Assembly: GCF_022539665.2 (NCBI RefSeq)
Contig: NC_081337.1
Location: forward strand, 11,401,768 to 11,465,767
DNA from: Daphnia carinata
Taxonomy: Eukaryota; Arthropoda; Branchiopoda; Diplostraca; Daphniidae
DNA: 64,000 bases
Direction: 5' to 3'
Part shown: in pieces, positions 9,744 through 21,617 of the stretch
Numbering within the stretch: the first letter of the stretch is position 1
Layout of the letters: every line of letters starts with the position of its first letter
Position numbers and translations under genes: made by a program
Notes under the pieces: model-generated
What the model was told of the DNA's origin: nothing
What the model saw: the letters and a program-made list of their open reading frames with translations, nothing else
Database searches by the model: none

Positions 9744-11990
9744 ATTAAACAGAAAAGGGGACTTCGTTGGACAAGTTTGGAGGGGATTTCGACAGCTGTG
9801 TGTCGATTACAAAGAACACAAAAGAACACTGACCTGGATCGACCCGCCCGTACCACCAAGAAAACAAAAAAAAAAAAAAAAAAAAAAAGATAGTGAGGCG
9901 ATAAGGGAGCCCTCTACAGGGTCCTACCCTTACCGATCAAATCAGTGATAGTAATTACACTATACAGTTATTCAGAAGGAACCTGTATCGTACCATAATA
10001 TTAAATGAAAGTTTTTTTTTTAAAATAAGGATGTTAATCTTGCCCAGCAACCAAAATTGCAATAGACCGAAATCTTGTAGGAATGAAGCATTAAACGTTT
10101 CATACTTTTTAAACAAGTAATAAAACTTTCTATAATAAAATAATTAGCATCCGTAGTTTTTGCTTTGCCATATTTTATTACCTGAGATTGTGGTTTCATC
10201 ACAGCTGTCTTCCGCTTGAACTTTGATGTGTATTATTGCATCACTGTGGGTATAGCGTTAACCTCAACAAATTTTAATTGGATTACGAGTCTTGTAGTAC
10301 GAAGATAACCCGCCCTTAGTGTCCGAACATTCACTGTTTTCAGAGATTTTAACACAGGCTCTTACGGCGGCGAGAGACTTGCGCGAACAGATAGACGGAA
10401 GGGAAAGAATTGGCGCATGCTAATTAAAATTTGGTAGATATTTCATCTAAGAACGGAGTGTTTCCACACCGAAAAGCCGTTTCCAAACTCGATTACAGTA
10501 CTTTGTGCCTTGTTTATCTGGTTTCCTGTAATCCGTTACATTAATTTTTGTTTTATTGTGTTTCATTTAACCGGTTTTTTCGAGGTTGTAGTGGGATGTA
10601 TCGTTTACACTGATTATTTTGAACGGAATCGAGTCGTTTGAAAAGTACCTACCCGAGATGAAATCGATTGGCCATTTTTCGGATTGGTCGATGCTGTTTA
10701 ACGCGTCTCACGTGATCTACTTCCCCCACTTGTATACGAAATTAAAATACTTTTATCGGTGAAATTATAAGTACAAAAGACAAATATTTACCGAACTGCA
10801 TGTCTCTTGATGAACGCTATCCATTTCTGTTAAATCATCGCTTTAAAAAATACCTACTCGATAATACACCAATCGGCTATTTTGTGGATAGTGTAAGGTT
10901 CGAAAAATCTGTTCCCTACTTATAATTATTGGATAGCGATGATGAACTGTATTGTTGCACTGTGTTCGAGTATTTTACAAAGACCAAATTGATAATTGAC
11001 GCAAGGAGACTTACTGAGACAGACTGACTGAGATGGCACTTGAAATTGGACTGACTGTGATGACAGCCGAAGCTAGACTGATGGAAGCTAGAAGTAGACT
11101 GACTGAAAGTTAAAAACACACTGACTGACAATCTGGAAAAAGGGCAACATTGATGCGAAGAAGGAAGGTCGTTTAGGATTAGATGTCCCAACGGGAATAA
11201 ATATTCTGTGTGTAAATGTAACACCTATGTGTAGAATTGACAAGTTTGAAGGCCAGAGCCATCGGCAGATGACCTGTTGGCGGAAGAGGGGAAAAAGGGT
11301 TGCAAGCGTGGGAAAGAGAGGGGAATGTAAGGAGTACGTTTGAGCGTTCCTTACAATAGGTCGGTGTCAACATGGTCTCACTACATATGTACTAAGTAGT
11401 ACATAGTTGCAGATGCACTTTTTCTTATGGGGTAAATGATAAACGCGCAGGGCGTTAGTCAATTGTTTTTTTTAAATATTGTCTGCTTGGAGCTTTTCCA
11501 CGCGGAAGTCGCGTAAAACGTGGTTTTCCATGCGGAATGTGAAAAAAGACACCTAAAATTGTAAATTAAATGAGAACCCATGAAATAAATTTATTTAAAT
11601 TATCTTAGTTAGTTTTTAATATAAGACGGAATGCTGAAATTTTCTAGACACAAACAAAATGTAAATATGTATAATAAAAATTTTTTACACTTATTTACAC
11701 TTTTTAAAATTTGAACTTGGCGCGGTAAAAAAATGGCCGCCATAATGGTTTATCAAAAACCACTTTTTCAAACGTAATTTTTGGGGTTAAATATAGCATC
11801 TTAAAAGTAAACGTTTAGAACAACTTGTTCCTCAATCACCAGGAACAAAAATATTATAATGGTTTCCTGTTTTGACGAAGATTAAGCATCAAACAATCAA
11901 TGCAAAGTTTCGTCTTTTTCACACACCCCCTCCCCTTTCTAAAATCATGAAATCCTTTAATAATTATTTATGAAGAAAATAAACAGTTAA
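9744..11990. other. Noncoding stretch with poly(A) run and short duplications
   Basis: No convincing gene is seen. A run of about 24 A lies at 9865-9889. Two diverged copies of a roughly 50-base sequence (around 10635-10690 and 10840-10890) share the pattern of a TACCTAC-containing start and an ATCGG stretch. Bases about 11005-11120 contain many GACTGA/GACTGACT units, a degenerate short tandem repeat. The 16-base near-palindrome TGTACTAAGTAGTACA lies at about 11388-11405. Confidence 0.5.
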
Positions 11991-12004
11991 AATTGACAAA
12001 TTTT

Positions 12005-12230
12005 GCATCAATCGATAGCTCTTATCAAGAGCTATCTAATTCTATAAAACTTATGTTAAATTTTCGGAAAACGAAAAAGTTCAAGTGTAACATCAATTTT
12101 TTTGTTTTATCGGTTGCGTCCATCGAAAAACAACAAAAACGCATTTTGCGTTTAAGATTTTTTCGATTTGAAAATATTGATTACAATTATCTAAAAATGG
12201 ATAGCCCTTACCAAGGGCTATCGATTTATA
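12005..12230. mobile_element. Small TIR element with hairpin in each end
   Basis: The left end carries the perfect hairpin GATAGCTCTT-ATC-AAGAGCTATC (12014-12036) and the right end carries GATAGCCCTT-ACC-AAGGGCTATC (12200-12222). Read inwards, both ends start with the same ATCGATAGC sequence followed by the hairpin and an AT-rich stretch, so they form inverted terminal repeats of a non-autonomous element of about 220 bp. The stems differ by compensating C/T and G/A changes and both remain perfectly paired. No ORF is present, and target duplications are not clear. Confidence 0.55.
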
Positions 12231-12299
12231 TTATATTTATATTATTTATATATTAAATCAGCGAATATCATAATTAATTTTGCTGACAAGCAATAAAAA

Positions 12300-12520
12300 A
12301 ATTGTTTCTCTTATATTCGTTTATTTCAATTACCATAACTATTGTACATATATATAATAGTAATATATATATTGTAATTGTATGTATGTATAAATATATA
12401 AATATAATTGTACGTATGTATAAATATATATATATAATTGTAATATACTGTATATATGTGTATTTATTATATTGTAACATTTATGTACATTATCATAATA
12501 TTATAAATATAAATTTATAT
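12300..12520. repeat. AT-rich simple-sequence tract
   Basis: The stretch consists of TATATA runs and repeated TGTATGTATAAATATATA and TAATTGTA units. Open frames in it are low-complexity artefacts. It lies between the small TIR element and the VAMP7 upstream region. Confidence 0.8.
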
Positions 12521-12539
12521 AAACCTAATTCATAATATT

Positions 12540-13352
12540 CGCTTTGAAAAAATTAAGACATGCGCTACACGCATTTTTGTTTAACTGGTTTAACTTTAAC
12601 GGTTTAGCCATTAAAGCAACCAAATCAAAGCCCTAGGGGTGACAACATACACTTTCCCCATAAAGAAAACTGCAGGCGCGATTATGTACTAAGTAGTACA
12701 TATTGCCTCGCGACCAGCCTGGTCGGTGTGGTTTCATTGATTTCAGAAAATTTTCTGTTCTAGTAATACATAAAATTAAGTTAATTATGATCCGGAAAAC
12801 TATAAGGTTAAAATTTAAGAAAATACAAAAACTTGATAAGGTAAGATATAACTTCTTGATAAGGTCTGTCAATTTCTGTAAAATTATTGTTTAAAATGTA
12901 ATTATTCGACCAGTAAACCGGTTCCCCATTTTTGGGGTGAGTCAGTGCGGCTTTGGGGTGTATGTCTCTAGCCTACGAGATCGTCTCAAGTATGCGCCCC
13001 AAGTTGTTACAATTATCAGTCAACCTACGACATCTATTGGCAACCATTTCAAAGCTTACAACTTGCTTTATTCCGCAGTCGAAACTACGATTGAATCAAA
13101 TCCTTTCTTAACATTTTAGAATCATAACATTTCTGTTCGAGTGTACACTAAAATTTACCTACATTTAGTTCTTTACCTGTACATGAATGTAAGAAAAGGA
13201 GGCTATAGTGGACATTAAATTTACATGTCACGTCAAAAAGAGCTAATAATACCGTAAATATTGATACCTTCGAAATGATAGCCACTTATTTTTTTTCTAG
13301 GTTTAATTAAAAGAATAATCTTTTTTTTTTTGAAATATTTTTGTAGAAAAAC
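12540..13352. other. Upstream region of VAMP7
   Basis: No ORF with recognisable product is seen. A second copy of TGTACTAAGTAGTACA lies near 12685-12702. A pyrimidine-rich stretch ending TTTTTGTAG lies immediately before the VAMP7 start at 13353, which suggests a 5'UTR intron whose acceptor is a few bases upstream of the ATG. The promoter and first exon would then lie in this region, possibly near the GC-richer segment at 12900-13100. Confidence 0.4.
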
Positions 13353-14825
13353 ATGCCACTTCTTTACAGTGTTGTAAGCAGAGGGACCACCGTTTTGGCT
13401 AGATATGCCAACAATTGCACTGGCAATTTCTCGGAAATAACTGAGCAGGTTCTTGCACAAATTGGAACAGATGACTCCAAAATGACTTATTCTCATGGGT
13501 CTTATCTGTTCCACTATATTTTACAAAATCGTATTATCTACCTGTGTATCTCTGATGATGTATGATGCCTTTTCATGTGCACACTTAGACGTCATGTAAA
13601 TGAAGTCTTTTGTTTTCTTAGGAATTTGAGCGCTCCAGAGCTTTTTTGTTCCTGAACGAAATAAAAAAAAAATTTACTTATACTTTTGGAGAACATGCAT
13701 ATTCTGCCCTTCCTTATGCAATGAACATGGAGTTCTCAAAAACATTAGCTGGATTAATGGCAATTCATTACTTTTTTTATTATTTTGAAAGAGTTTTTCA
13801 TATTTCAAATTGGCTAGAAACACTTCTCTGAATCCCGGGATATCGACACCGTTTCTCAAGTTCAAGGAGACTTAGATGATCTGAAAGATATCATGGTGAA
13901 GAACATAGGTAAATGAACTAAATTTAAAACATTTGGGCAATAAAGTGTGACATTTTCCCAACTTTATCTCATTAGATTCCTTGGCTGCACGCGGGGAACG
14001 ACTAGAATTGCTGGTTAATAAAACAGAAAGTCTCAGCGCGTCGGTACGTATAATTTAGTATTATTAATTAATAAAATTTCTTATAGGATTGAGGTTAAAG
14101 CGTGCTTTTGGTTCTTCAGTCAGTAACGTTCCGAAAATCAAGCCGCAATTTGGCTAAATCCCTATTCTGGAAAAACATAAAAATAGCTGTAATCACGCTG
14201 ACGGCGATTTTGGTAAGTTTAAGAAACAGAACGAGAACTAAAATTGCATTAAGCTTTTCCTTAGAATGTATTCGTCCATAGAACACAGCGAAAGCCCTTG
14301 GTAGTTGAAATGCTTATGATTTGCTGAGGTCGTGTAAGAAGAAAAATCGAAATCTGCGTTTATATCTTAAGTTCTTGATTTGGTTCCAATATTGGTTTGA
14401 GGGCGACCAACGAGGAAAACTTATGAAATTTCAGGAACAGTGGTGACCACATTAACACAATTACTCAGGACAGTCGTATACTGAGCAGAGCATGATACGT
14501 CCCATCCTTGCAGAAAAAAATGAAAACTAAATGGTCCGCGTAGATATGTGAACTGTTCGCCCTGATTAAAAAACAATGCTCCAAGTTCAGCTCTGAAGCA
14601 TGAGTGTGATTGAAAATACCAGTCTCGGATTGGCGTCATGTTAAATAATATATATAATAGGCCGGGATAGCCCAGTTCCCGCCTTTGATAACTCATCTTG
14701 TGTGCACGTAACCTGACATTTAGAAACCGTTTAGAACTTTGTTTCTTTCACAGGTTGTGGTTTACTTTGTCGTTTCCATCGCATGTGGAGGGCTTGATTG
14801 GCACTCGTGCGTTCAGCAGAGTTGA
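13353..14825 (+). CDS. VAMP7: Vesicle-associated membrane protein 7 (R-SNARE)
   Basis: Six exons join to 223 codons including the stop: 13353-13559, 13622-13759, 13818-13908, 13976-14043, 14120-14212, 14754-14825. The product has an N-terminal longin domain (starting MPLLYSVVSRGTT, with SHGSYLFHY), a SNARE motif (VQGDLDDLKDIMVKNI, then RGERLELLVNKTE) with the zero-layer Arg, and a C-terminal hydrophobic anchor with a short luminal tail. The length of 222 aa is close to the 220 aa of human VAMP7. It drives fusion of late endosomes and lysosomes. Intron 2 (13760-13817) appears to use a GC donor. Intron 5 is the longest (541 bases). The gene faces RRP8 tail to tail, 131 bases apart. Confidence 0.93.
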
Positions 14826-14956
14826 TGAATAGTACATGCGCCGTGAGAAATCACCTCAAGAAAAATGTTTTGTATAATTCGCTATATGATTGGTTAACCA
14901 TAATGGTCACTGAGTACGATATTTGTTCCGGTACGAACGACTGTGTATTTTCCTAT

Positions 14957-16140
14957 TCATCTTTTTTTGTAAAGACAAGGTTTCAAATACAATCTTGGCA
15001 TAGTTGCTTTAGGATTCAGATTCTGGATCTTGTTAAACTTTGCTAAGAAAAAATACTTCTGCAAACTATTTTCTTTCAGCTGAAATCCAAATCTTTCTAC
15101 GTTTTTTAAAAATTCTTGAATATTTTGGCATCTGCTTTCAACTTCTGCCACATACAGCGTACCGCTAATTAAAAAAAATTATTACTTAACTTGGACATTT
15201 CTTTCATTCATTACAAACATACCCAATCCTGAGAACTCTATTGGCTTCTTTTAAAAAGTCATGGATGTTGGAACCCATGAGAGATAAGCAGAAAACAGCC
15301 TGCCATGAATAAAGAATGTTTTTATAAAAAGTAACAGAGGTGTATGTTAAGTATAAAATACCACATCAACAACTTTCATTGCTAATGGAACTGAAGCCAT
15401 ATCACATGCAGTAACTTTGTCATTAGCTGCAACAAGGTCAAAAGAATAAACTTGATTTGGTATTGTGTGTGCCATCTGAGCCTCACCACAACCAAAATCA
15501 GCTACTACCCAGTGCCTCGGCCTTTCAGAATAAAATAAGATGTGACAGAATTAGTTCAATGGTAAGTAAGCATTGTTACAATTAATTTACCCTTTTAAAA
15601 TATCAGAGATGATTATATCTAATGGGTTTACTGGCCACTTTAAAACCTGGTTCTTAAACCCCTTGTGATAGACATCAAATGATTCTGGATCCTCTTGGAA
15701 AAGTTCCCATGCCTCACTACTGCTTGTAGTATAAAGCTTTTCATTGAGATATCTGTAACAAAGTACTATTAGTTGCAATGATAAAATGATAAATGATAAA
15801 TAATAACCTGAAACGTGCAGATTCCAGCCTTTTTCTAGCATCACCTGCAAGATCTTTTTGTTTTGGTTTAGCCTTCGATGTCTCAATGTGAGTTTTCTGC
15901 TGTATGGTATTAGAATGGATTTCCTTCTTAACTAGAGCAGCCTTTAGTCGCTTAACATACGCCGATGACGCACCGGATCGGATATTTTTCGTTTTTGTTC
16001 TTTTGAAACAAGCGGCCACTAACAGTATGGGAATTCAGGTTAAACGTGAAACATGGAGTACATACTTAGGTCGATTATAAGCGTCTAAAATAGTTTTTTA
16101 AAAAGTTGGTTGTTATACCTATCCGTTGTTTATTGTCCAT
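14957..16140 (-). CDS. RRP8: Ribosomal RNA-processing protein 8, methyltransferase
   Basis: Six minus-strand exons give 280 codons including the stop: 16140-16119, 16018-15808, 15752-15591, 15521-15362, 15299-15223, 15164-14957. The short first exon starts MDNKQR. A basic N-terminus is followed by [12 protein letters not shown] and [19 protein letters not shown], then the SAM-binding motif [33 protein letters not shown] and a C-terminus ending LKPCLYKKR, all as in animal RRP8. The family methylates N1 of adenosine in 28S rRNA in the nucleolus and takes part in rDNA silencing. The basic N-terminal region is much shorter than in mammals (human protein about 456 aa). Confidence in the tiny first exon is lower than for the rest. 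Confidence 0.92.
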
Positions 16141-16780
16141 GTTTTATGGTACCTCGTTGAAAGTTGAAATCGTCCTCTACTGTTGAAAAACTATATCGTT
16201 TTTTTTGTATGTCTATCACGGTAGATGTCGTGGAATGAATTGTTGTTTCTGTAAACTAATGAAGTGTACCAGAGGTCCATTTTTGCGCAAACATAAAATT
16301 CTGGTTTTAGCCAAAAACACTTCATTCGAATCACAATTCACTTCAATTCAGTCTAGTAGAAAGATCGCCCAATTGCTTTTCAAGTAAAGTAAATTTTGGC
16401 CCCTCCATTAACTCCTCCTACATTGAAGACAGATTTCGTACCTGTCAAAATCTTTTTCCCATGAAAAACATTGACGAAATTTTTTGACAGTTCGATTTGT
16501 TAACTGAAAAGTTAAGTTCTACTATTTCTACAGTTGTGTTTATAATTAGGTGTTCTGATTAGGTAATGCATATAATTATTATTCTATGATGTTTTATGCC
16601 CTCATTTTTTTCCTAATCTTTTTAACAGCAAGTTATAAGGGAAAGAACTAAGGCATCACTCTATGTTGCTCGTGATGCTTCTAGTTTATTGCTGGATGTC
16701 ATACATCTTAAGGAAAACGTTATTATATGCTTCAATTTTGAAAAATGACGTGCATTTATTTCTATTTTTCAAAAACTTGT
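16141..16780. other. Upstream region of RRP8
   Basis: No further coding exon is recognised. The region would hold the RRP8 promoter, read leftwards, but no TATA-type signal stands out. Confidence 0.4.
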
Positions 16781-17830
16781 AACTTTGGGCCCGTAAAGGG
16801 CCCAAATCCCGATAGATGGTGCTACCGTATTTTAATGCTGTTTTTCTTATGCTAGCATGTCAGTCGGGCCACGGCATTATTTTGCCAGTTTAATCATAAG
16901 TCTTTTTTCACATTAGAACATTTCTTCTTCAATGAACTTATTGTTGCATTTGTCCTTTATTCCTCACAGTCCCAGCCCGTTGAAACGCAAGCTGTAGTTG
17001 CCCAGCGACCCACTCTTTGCGTTTGCCCGTCTTCCCCAGTAGAGCCTCTGCTCGTCGACTCACTTACGGCCCTTCGTCCACCTTACTGCTCGCTAAAATG
17101 TCCACAGAAGTTGGCCTAGTAACACTGGGCCCGTACAGGGCCCGTACAGGGCCGCGGGATAGGCGGCGCCAGTGTATTTTAATGCTTTTTTCTTAATATT
17201 AGCCTGCCAATCGTTTCACACCATTATTTTGCCCGTCCAATATTAAGTCTTTTTTCCCATTACAACACTCCCTTTCTTTGGTCGCAAACCCTCTCACTTT
17301 TTTGCCCGTCAAAATGCTTGCTGTAGTTACGCGTCGCCCACCCTTTGCCTCAGCCCTTCTAATCCTTCACACTCTCTGTCAGCCGACCTCCTCTCTGCCC
17401 GTTGCCTCCCTCGTTTGTCGTTATAGCTCCGTTGTATTGGGCCGTCAACCATTTCGTTGCCTTGGCCCTTCTACCCGCTAACTTCTCTGCCCGTATTCGC
17501 TACCAACTCACTGCCCACCAAACTGTACTGTTGTGGCCTGTCGATCCTTTCACTGTCTCTGCCAGTCTTTCCCTTCACACTTTCTGCCACTACATGCCCG
17601 TGTAAGCGTCCGTTAATCTTTGCATGGCCCTTCCCGCCTCACAACTCACACTGCCTACCAAAAAGCCCGCTGCAGCGTCCCTTGGTTTTTTTTGCATTTT
17701 CACCTCCTTTTCTGAGAGTCTCTGCCCGTTAAAACGCCCGCCATAGTTGCCCGTCGACACTCTACATACCTCTGCTCGTCTTACACCATAGGTCTCTGGC
17801 CGTCGACCCACTTACTGTCTGCAAAAATAT
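16780..17830. repeat. Diverged tandem repeat region with GGGCCCGT units
   Basis: Two diverged copies about 340 bases apart start TGGGCCCGTA-AGGGCCC (near 16787 and 17127) and continue with GTATTTTAATGC and TTTTTTCTTA. Farther right the phrases CTCTGCCCGT and TCGCCCACCC recur many times. The same kind of sequence reappears on the other side of the Harbinger element (about 21620-21720, CTCTGCCCGTCGG), so that element sits inside this repeat. No protein product is supported. Short open frames here are read from the repeat. Confidence 0.5.
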
Positions 17831-17847
17831 CCACTTTGGCGCATGTA

Positions 17848-17880
17848 GGCGTCAACCTCTAGTTCAACCTTTTTGGTTCA
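17848..17880 (+). repeat. Harbinger left terminal inverted repeat
   Basis: It starts GGCGTCAACC and matches the reverse complement of 21585-21617 at most positions over about 25 bases. Confidence 0.65.
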
Positions 17881-18132
17881 ACAACTGTGAGTGGTTGCGT
17901 TAAAATGGCCTTAGGTTGGACTGCCCAGCTGAACTACTATTGACGATAAAATGATAGGTAATGTCAATTGACATCCGCCAGATGGCTGCCTGTTACAACC
18001 ACGGTTGCTTTGTTTTTGTTTACTTTCTGTGTCATATTATGCGGTTTTTATAAGTGTAAAAGTTACAGTTAATACAACCATTTTATTATCTAAAAACTTA
18101 AAAACTTACTTACTTTTATCGGATCCACTGAA

Positions 18133-19135
18133 ATGGAGCGTCATTCTCGTCAAGTGGGCTCCCTAAATGTGATAGATGTGTGCTCAGACGCAGATTTCTT
18201 CAAACACTTTAGGGTGAAGAGAACCACCTTCCAGTACATATTGGCTTATTTACAAGATAGCAACTCCGTTCTGATGCAATATTTCATGGAGGATTTGAAC
18301 CCATATCTCTCTTTGAAATATTGTATATAAATCTTCAGTACTTCAGAAATCAAGGTTCCCTTAGACTGTTAGCTGACAAGTTCAATAGAACGGACTCATC
18401 AGTTCGTAACATAGTTGCCCAGTTTTGTAGATTTCTCTTCCAAACGCCGCGTGATTTTATTAAGTGTTCAAGCATACAGGAAATACCTGCAGTCTCAAGT
18501 GCGTTTCGCATGGAGGCTAATTTTCCTGGAGCGGTATCTGCCCTTGATGGTTCCCACATACCCTTCCATCCAAAACCCCCAAATCAGGTACCAAATCGAA
18601 ATTTACAAAAAACAATTTGTAGTTTCAATTTTGTGGCTGCTGCTTTACCTGATCGGTCGTTTTCGTATGTCTTTTGTGGGTTCCCGGCAGTGTCCATGAT
18701 TCTACTGTATTCCAAAATAGTTCCTTATTCCATCAATTAGATACCGAATATTTTGAAATCAAAAGTCCTACAACATCACTGCGGATTCCGCGTTTCCTTT
18801 AAAACAATGGTTAATAACTAAATATTAAAAAAATTAATGGTCGGCTACCTAGGTCCAAAACGATTTTTAATGAGAAATTTTCTTCTACCAGGATGGTTAT
18901 TTAACTTGCGTTTGGGGGTACTAAAAATAGATTTAAGCGACGTTTAGATATTAACACTAATATTGAAAAAGGTGTTGATATCGCTGTTACTTGTTGTATT
19001 TTGCATAATATTTGTATTCAACAAGGAGATCTTTTCTACGGGGGAAAGCTGGACGAGAACGCCCTTAATTGCAATGTTAATAACTTACCATACGCTCGAG
19101 GTCTTGCTGATCGCTTCGCTGAAATAACACGTTAG
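18133..19135 (+). pseudogene. HARBI1-like DDE transposase, frameshifted
   Basis: Coding starts at the ATG at 18133 (MERHSRQVG) with an N-terminal helical segment (FKHFRVKRTTFQYILAYL). It shifts frame near 18320 to continue with an HTH-like segment (GSLRLLADKFNRTDSSVRN) and the first catalytic Asp context (GAVSALDGSHI). Another frameshift near 18685 precedes PGSVHDSTVF with the second catalytic Asp, and a later ADSAFPL segment and C-terminal CCILHNIC are also visible, ending with TAG at 19133-19135. An intact enzyme would cut and paste the element. At least three breaks make this a pseudogene. Confidence 0.82.
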
Positions 19136-20039
19136 CAATTCTTCGATTCCATACAATGCAATAATCAACGTTGATTACTAATCAAAAACTGAAATAAACT
19201 ACTAATTGTTTATCATTCACAATTGTTGATTACTATTTAATTTTACGACTATTTGTGACGCGTTACACTGGTTATTATTTTGATTTACATGTATTAGGCC
19301 ATAGGACGTAGTATTTTATCCAATCGCACTGTAGCTCGTCCTTAAAGAATGTAAGGAACTTAAGGAACCCTAAAAAAGAAAAAAAAACAATACAAGAGAG
19401 TAAATTAGGTTCATCAACCAGGGACAGTTGCATGGTGTTGCACGGGAATCGAATCCTAAGAAGCAGTTTGTTATCCTAGAATCCACGAAGCTAGCAGATT
19501 TGTGGTGAATCCGATGGTAAATATGGCTTCTAGGAGTGAGGCAGCTCCGTAAGTGACGATGGATCATTCTCTTGAATGCTTCTAATATAAGAGATAATAT
19601 GTGAGTATTCTACTATGAACTTACTTTACAATCATGACGATAACAATTTGTAGGAATACTTACTATAACATTTATAATAATATATAATATTTAACCTACC
19701 ATTACACGACTTACTTGTAATACGGTGTCGATTCTGGGTTGAATAATTAATTCTGGTTTCTTCGATAACCGGCCTATGCCATTATTGAAAACCAAGACAA
19801 AAATATGGGCAGCATGAAGCACGACATGGCATCTTGCCCAACAAAAGGTTATTATTTCTACAAGAAAAAAATATTTATCAATATTAGTTGCAAATTAATC
19901 ATAAAACGAATTTACCCCTTATGATGATGAAGAACTAAATTCGACAGATATAGAAGTTGATTTTGAATCGGACCGCGATCGCATTCTTTTCGAATCAAGG
20001 TTTTCGTTGTTGTAAGAAGACATCTGTTTGTTTCCATTA

Positions 20040-21097
20040 TGCCTCTTTTTCTTTTTGTTGAAGAAGACTTTTCAGGATATCGATTGGCTGTTGAGTCTAT
20101 TCCATGCGGTCATTATGCCTTTTTTTTCTTTCCTCTTTCTCCTCCAAATGACGACAGTGTCTTTCTTGTCGCATGTCACGAAACACTTCCAAAACCATGT
20201 CGGTTTTTGAAGCTTTTCTGGGTCTCTCCTTTTTCGTGTTAGGTGTATATTTTCCGGTAGGTGATGTTTCATCCCGGCTATCCATAAATATGTCTGTTAT
20301 GAATATAAGAATGGCATTGTTACATGAGGCTTCTGTCTGAACAGGTATATTGTATAAGCTTGCTTTGAGTAATGATTTTGTGTGAGGGCATGCATAGTTA
20401 TTACCGGAGTAATATCACTTGGACAGAATATAAATCTACGTTGGTCAGACTAAATTGCAAAGAAGAGATTACTAGCCAAAAGAACAGAGTCAGACCTAAC
20501 ACCTCCGTCGTAGAGAAGCAGAAAACGCAAGAGCAAGAGAGAGGACTAAACAGCAATCCAGTTAGTACATGGTTTTAAAATATGGTTGTCCATTTCTATC
20601 AATTTCATCATAGGATATAGAGACAGTTGCACCCGCTGACGTAACAGCCGTTTCGTCCTCAGTTTGTTTAACTTTATCTTCTGTAACAAGAATACCGGTT
20701 AGGTAACATTGTAGCATAAATACACCTATCGAATACATTACCACTGCTTCCAATGAGTTGTTGAAACTTGTGTGAATTTTGTTTGTCATTCAGCGAATCA
20801 CTCACACAAGGAGGTCTATAGGAATCGTTGCTGGAGCCTAAACATAACAAAAATTAAAGAGGTAAGTAAAAAATGTAAAAGCTTAATATGAAACACATTC
20901 AGCCATTCAATTACCTAGGACTTCTTCAATTGAATGAAAGAACTTAGGGTTTTTTTTATGTCGGTAGCACCATTTTCCCACTTGGTTTTACATGTTTGAC
21001 TTTTGTCACTACGATGGATAGAAAATCCTGCTTCTTCTAAATCGCTTGCTATGCTATGCCAAATTTGCCTTCTAATTGTCTTGGTATCATTTAACAT
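20040..21097 (-). pseudogene. Harbinger Myb/SANT-like DNA-binding protein, broken
   Basis: Three minus-strand segments fit one gene. 21097-20915 has a trihelix/Myb-SANT core (IWHSIASDLEEAGF, then CKTKWENGATDIKK). 20789-20562 is an acidic linker. 20285-20097 is a highly charged helical tail (DMRQERHCRHLEEKEERKKRH). In PIF/Harbinger elements such a protein binds the element ends and helps import the transposase. No continuous frame joins the pieces; introns or frameshifts could separate them, and splice sites were not resolved. Confidence 0.6.
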
Positions 21098-21584
21098 TAC
21101 CGAATTATCTTTTAATAAACCTAAATGTAAATGGTTTAATGTTTCAAATTATAAATTTAAAACCAACAAAGTATTAAATACTCAAAAAAAAACTTCGGTA
21201 GCCTCAGCATCAGTTGGTACTTGTGTGGCAGTTTTATTTTCATTCCAGTATTTTTTTCTTTGGAATAAATTGTTCTATTTCTCTGTCACTAGAATTACTT
21301 TCCATTTCGATTGAAACTGAAAAATCATTCAGCCTTAAAAAAAGTAAAAGAAAATCAACTTTACAAACATCAACAACGTCTGCAAACAACGAGGTTGCAA
21401 CATTTATTATCTACACCAAAAAAATGCGTAAACGAAATTAGCTCCACCACTGTGGAGCTAGAGCTGAACGGTAGTCTGGATCACCGTTGACGAAGTTCAA
21501 CTTTTGCAGTTCAACTTACCATTGCAGTTGGCGCCAAAACGGCCAACTAGTTCAACCATCTACCGGACAGTTGACGCAAAAGCG

Positions 21585-21617
21585 TTCACTGGAAAAGTTG
21601 AACTAAAGGTAGACGCC
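21585..21617 (-). repeat. Harbinger right terminal inverted repeat
   Basis: The reverse complement of this segment begins GGCGTCTACCTTTAGTTCAAC and pairs with the left end at 17848-17880. The sequence just inside contains several further TTCAAC/GTTGAAC units. Confidence 0.65.

Larger units (their letters stand above)
17848..21617. mobile_element. PIF/Harbinger DNA transposon, decayed
   Basis: Terminal inverted repeats begin GGCGTCAACCTCTAGTTCAAC at the left (from 17848) and, as reverse complement, GGCGTCTACCTTTAGTTCAAC at the right (ending 21617). Inside are a Harbinger-type DDE transposase on the plus strand (18133-19135) and a Myb/SANT-like protein on the minus strand (about 20040-21097), the usual gene pair of this superfamily. 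Extra short TTCAAC repeats lie just inside the right end. The usual 3-bp target duplication is not obvious. Both genes are broken. Confidence 0.8.

Noticed and set aside
9733-9948. ORF with FRQLCVDYKE, resembling an RT motif
   Set aside because: It begins inside the BEL LTR, is followed by a poly(A) run, and no other RT residues are near.
12302-12535. Tyr/Ile-rich ORFs on both strands
   Set aside because: They come from TATA-type simple repeats.
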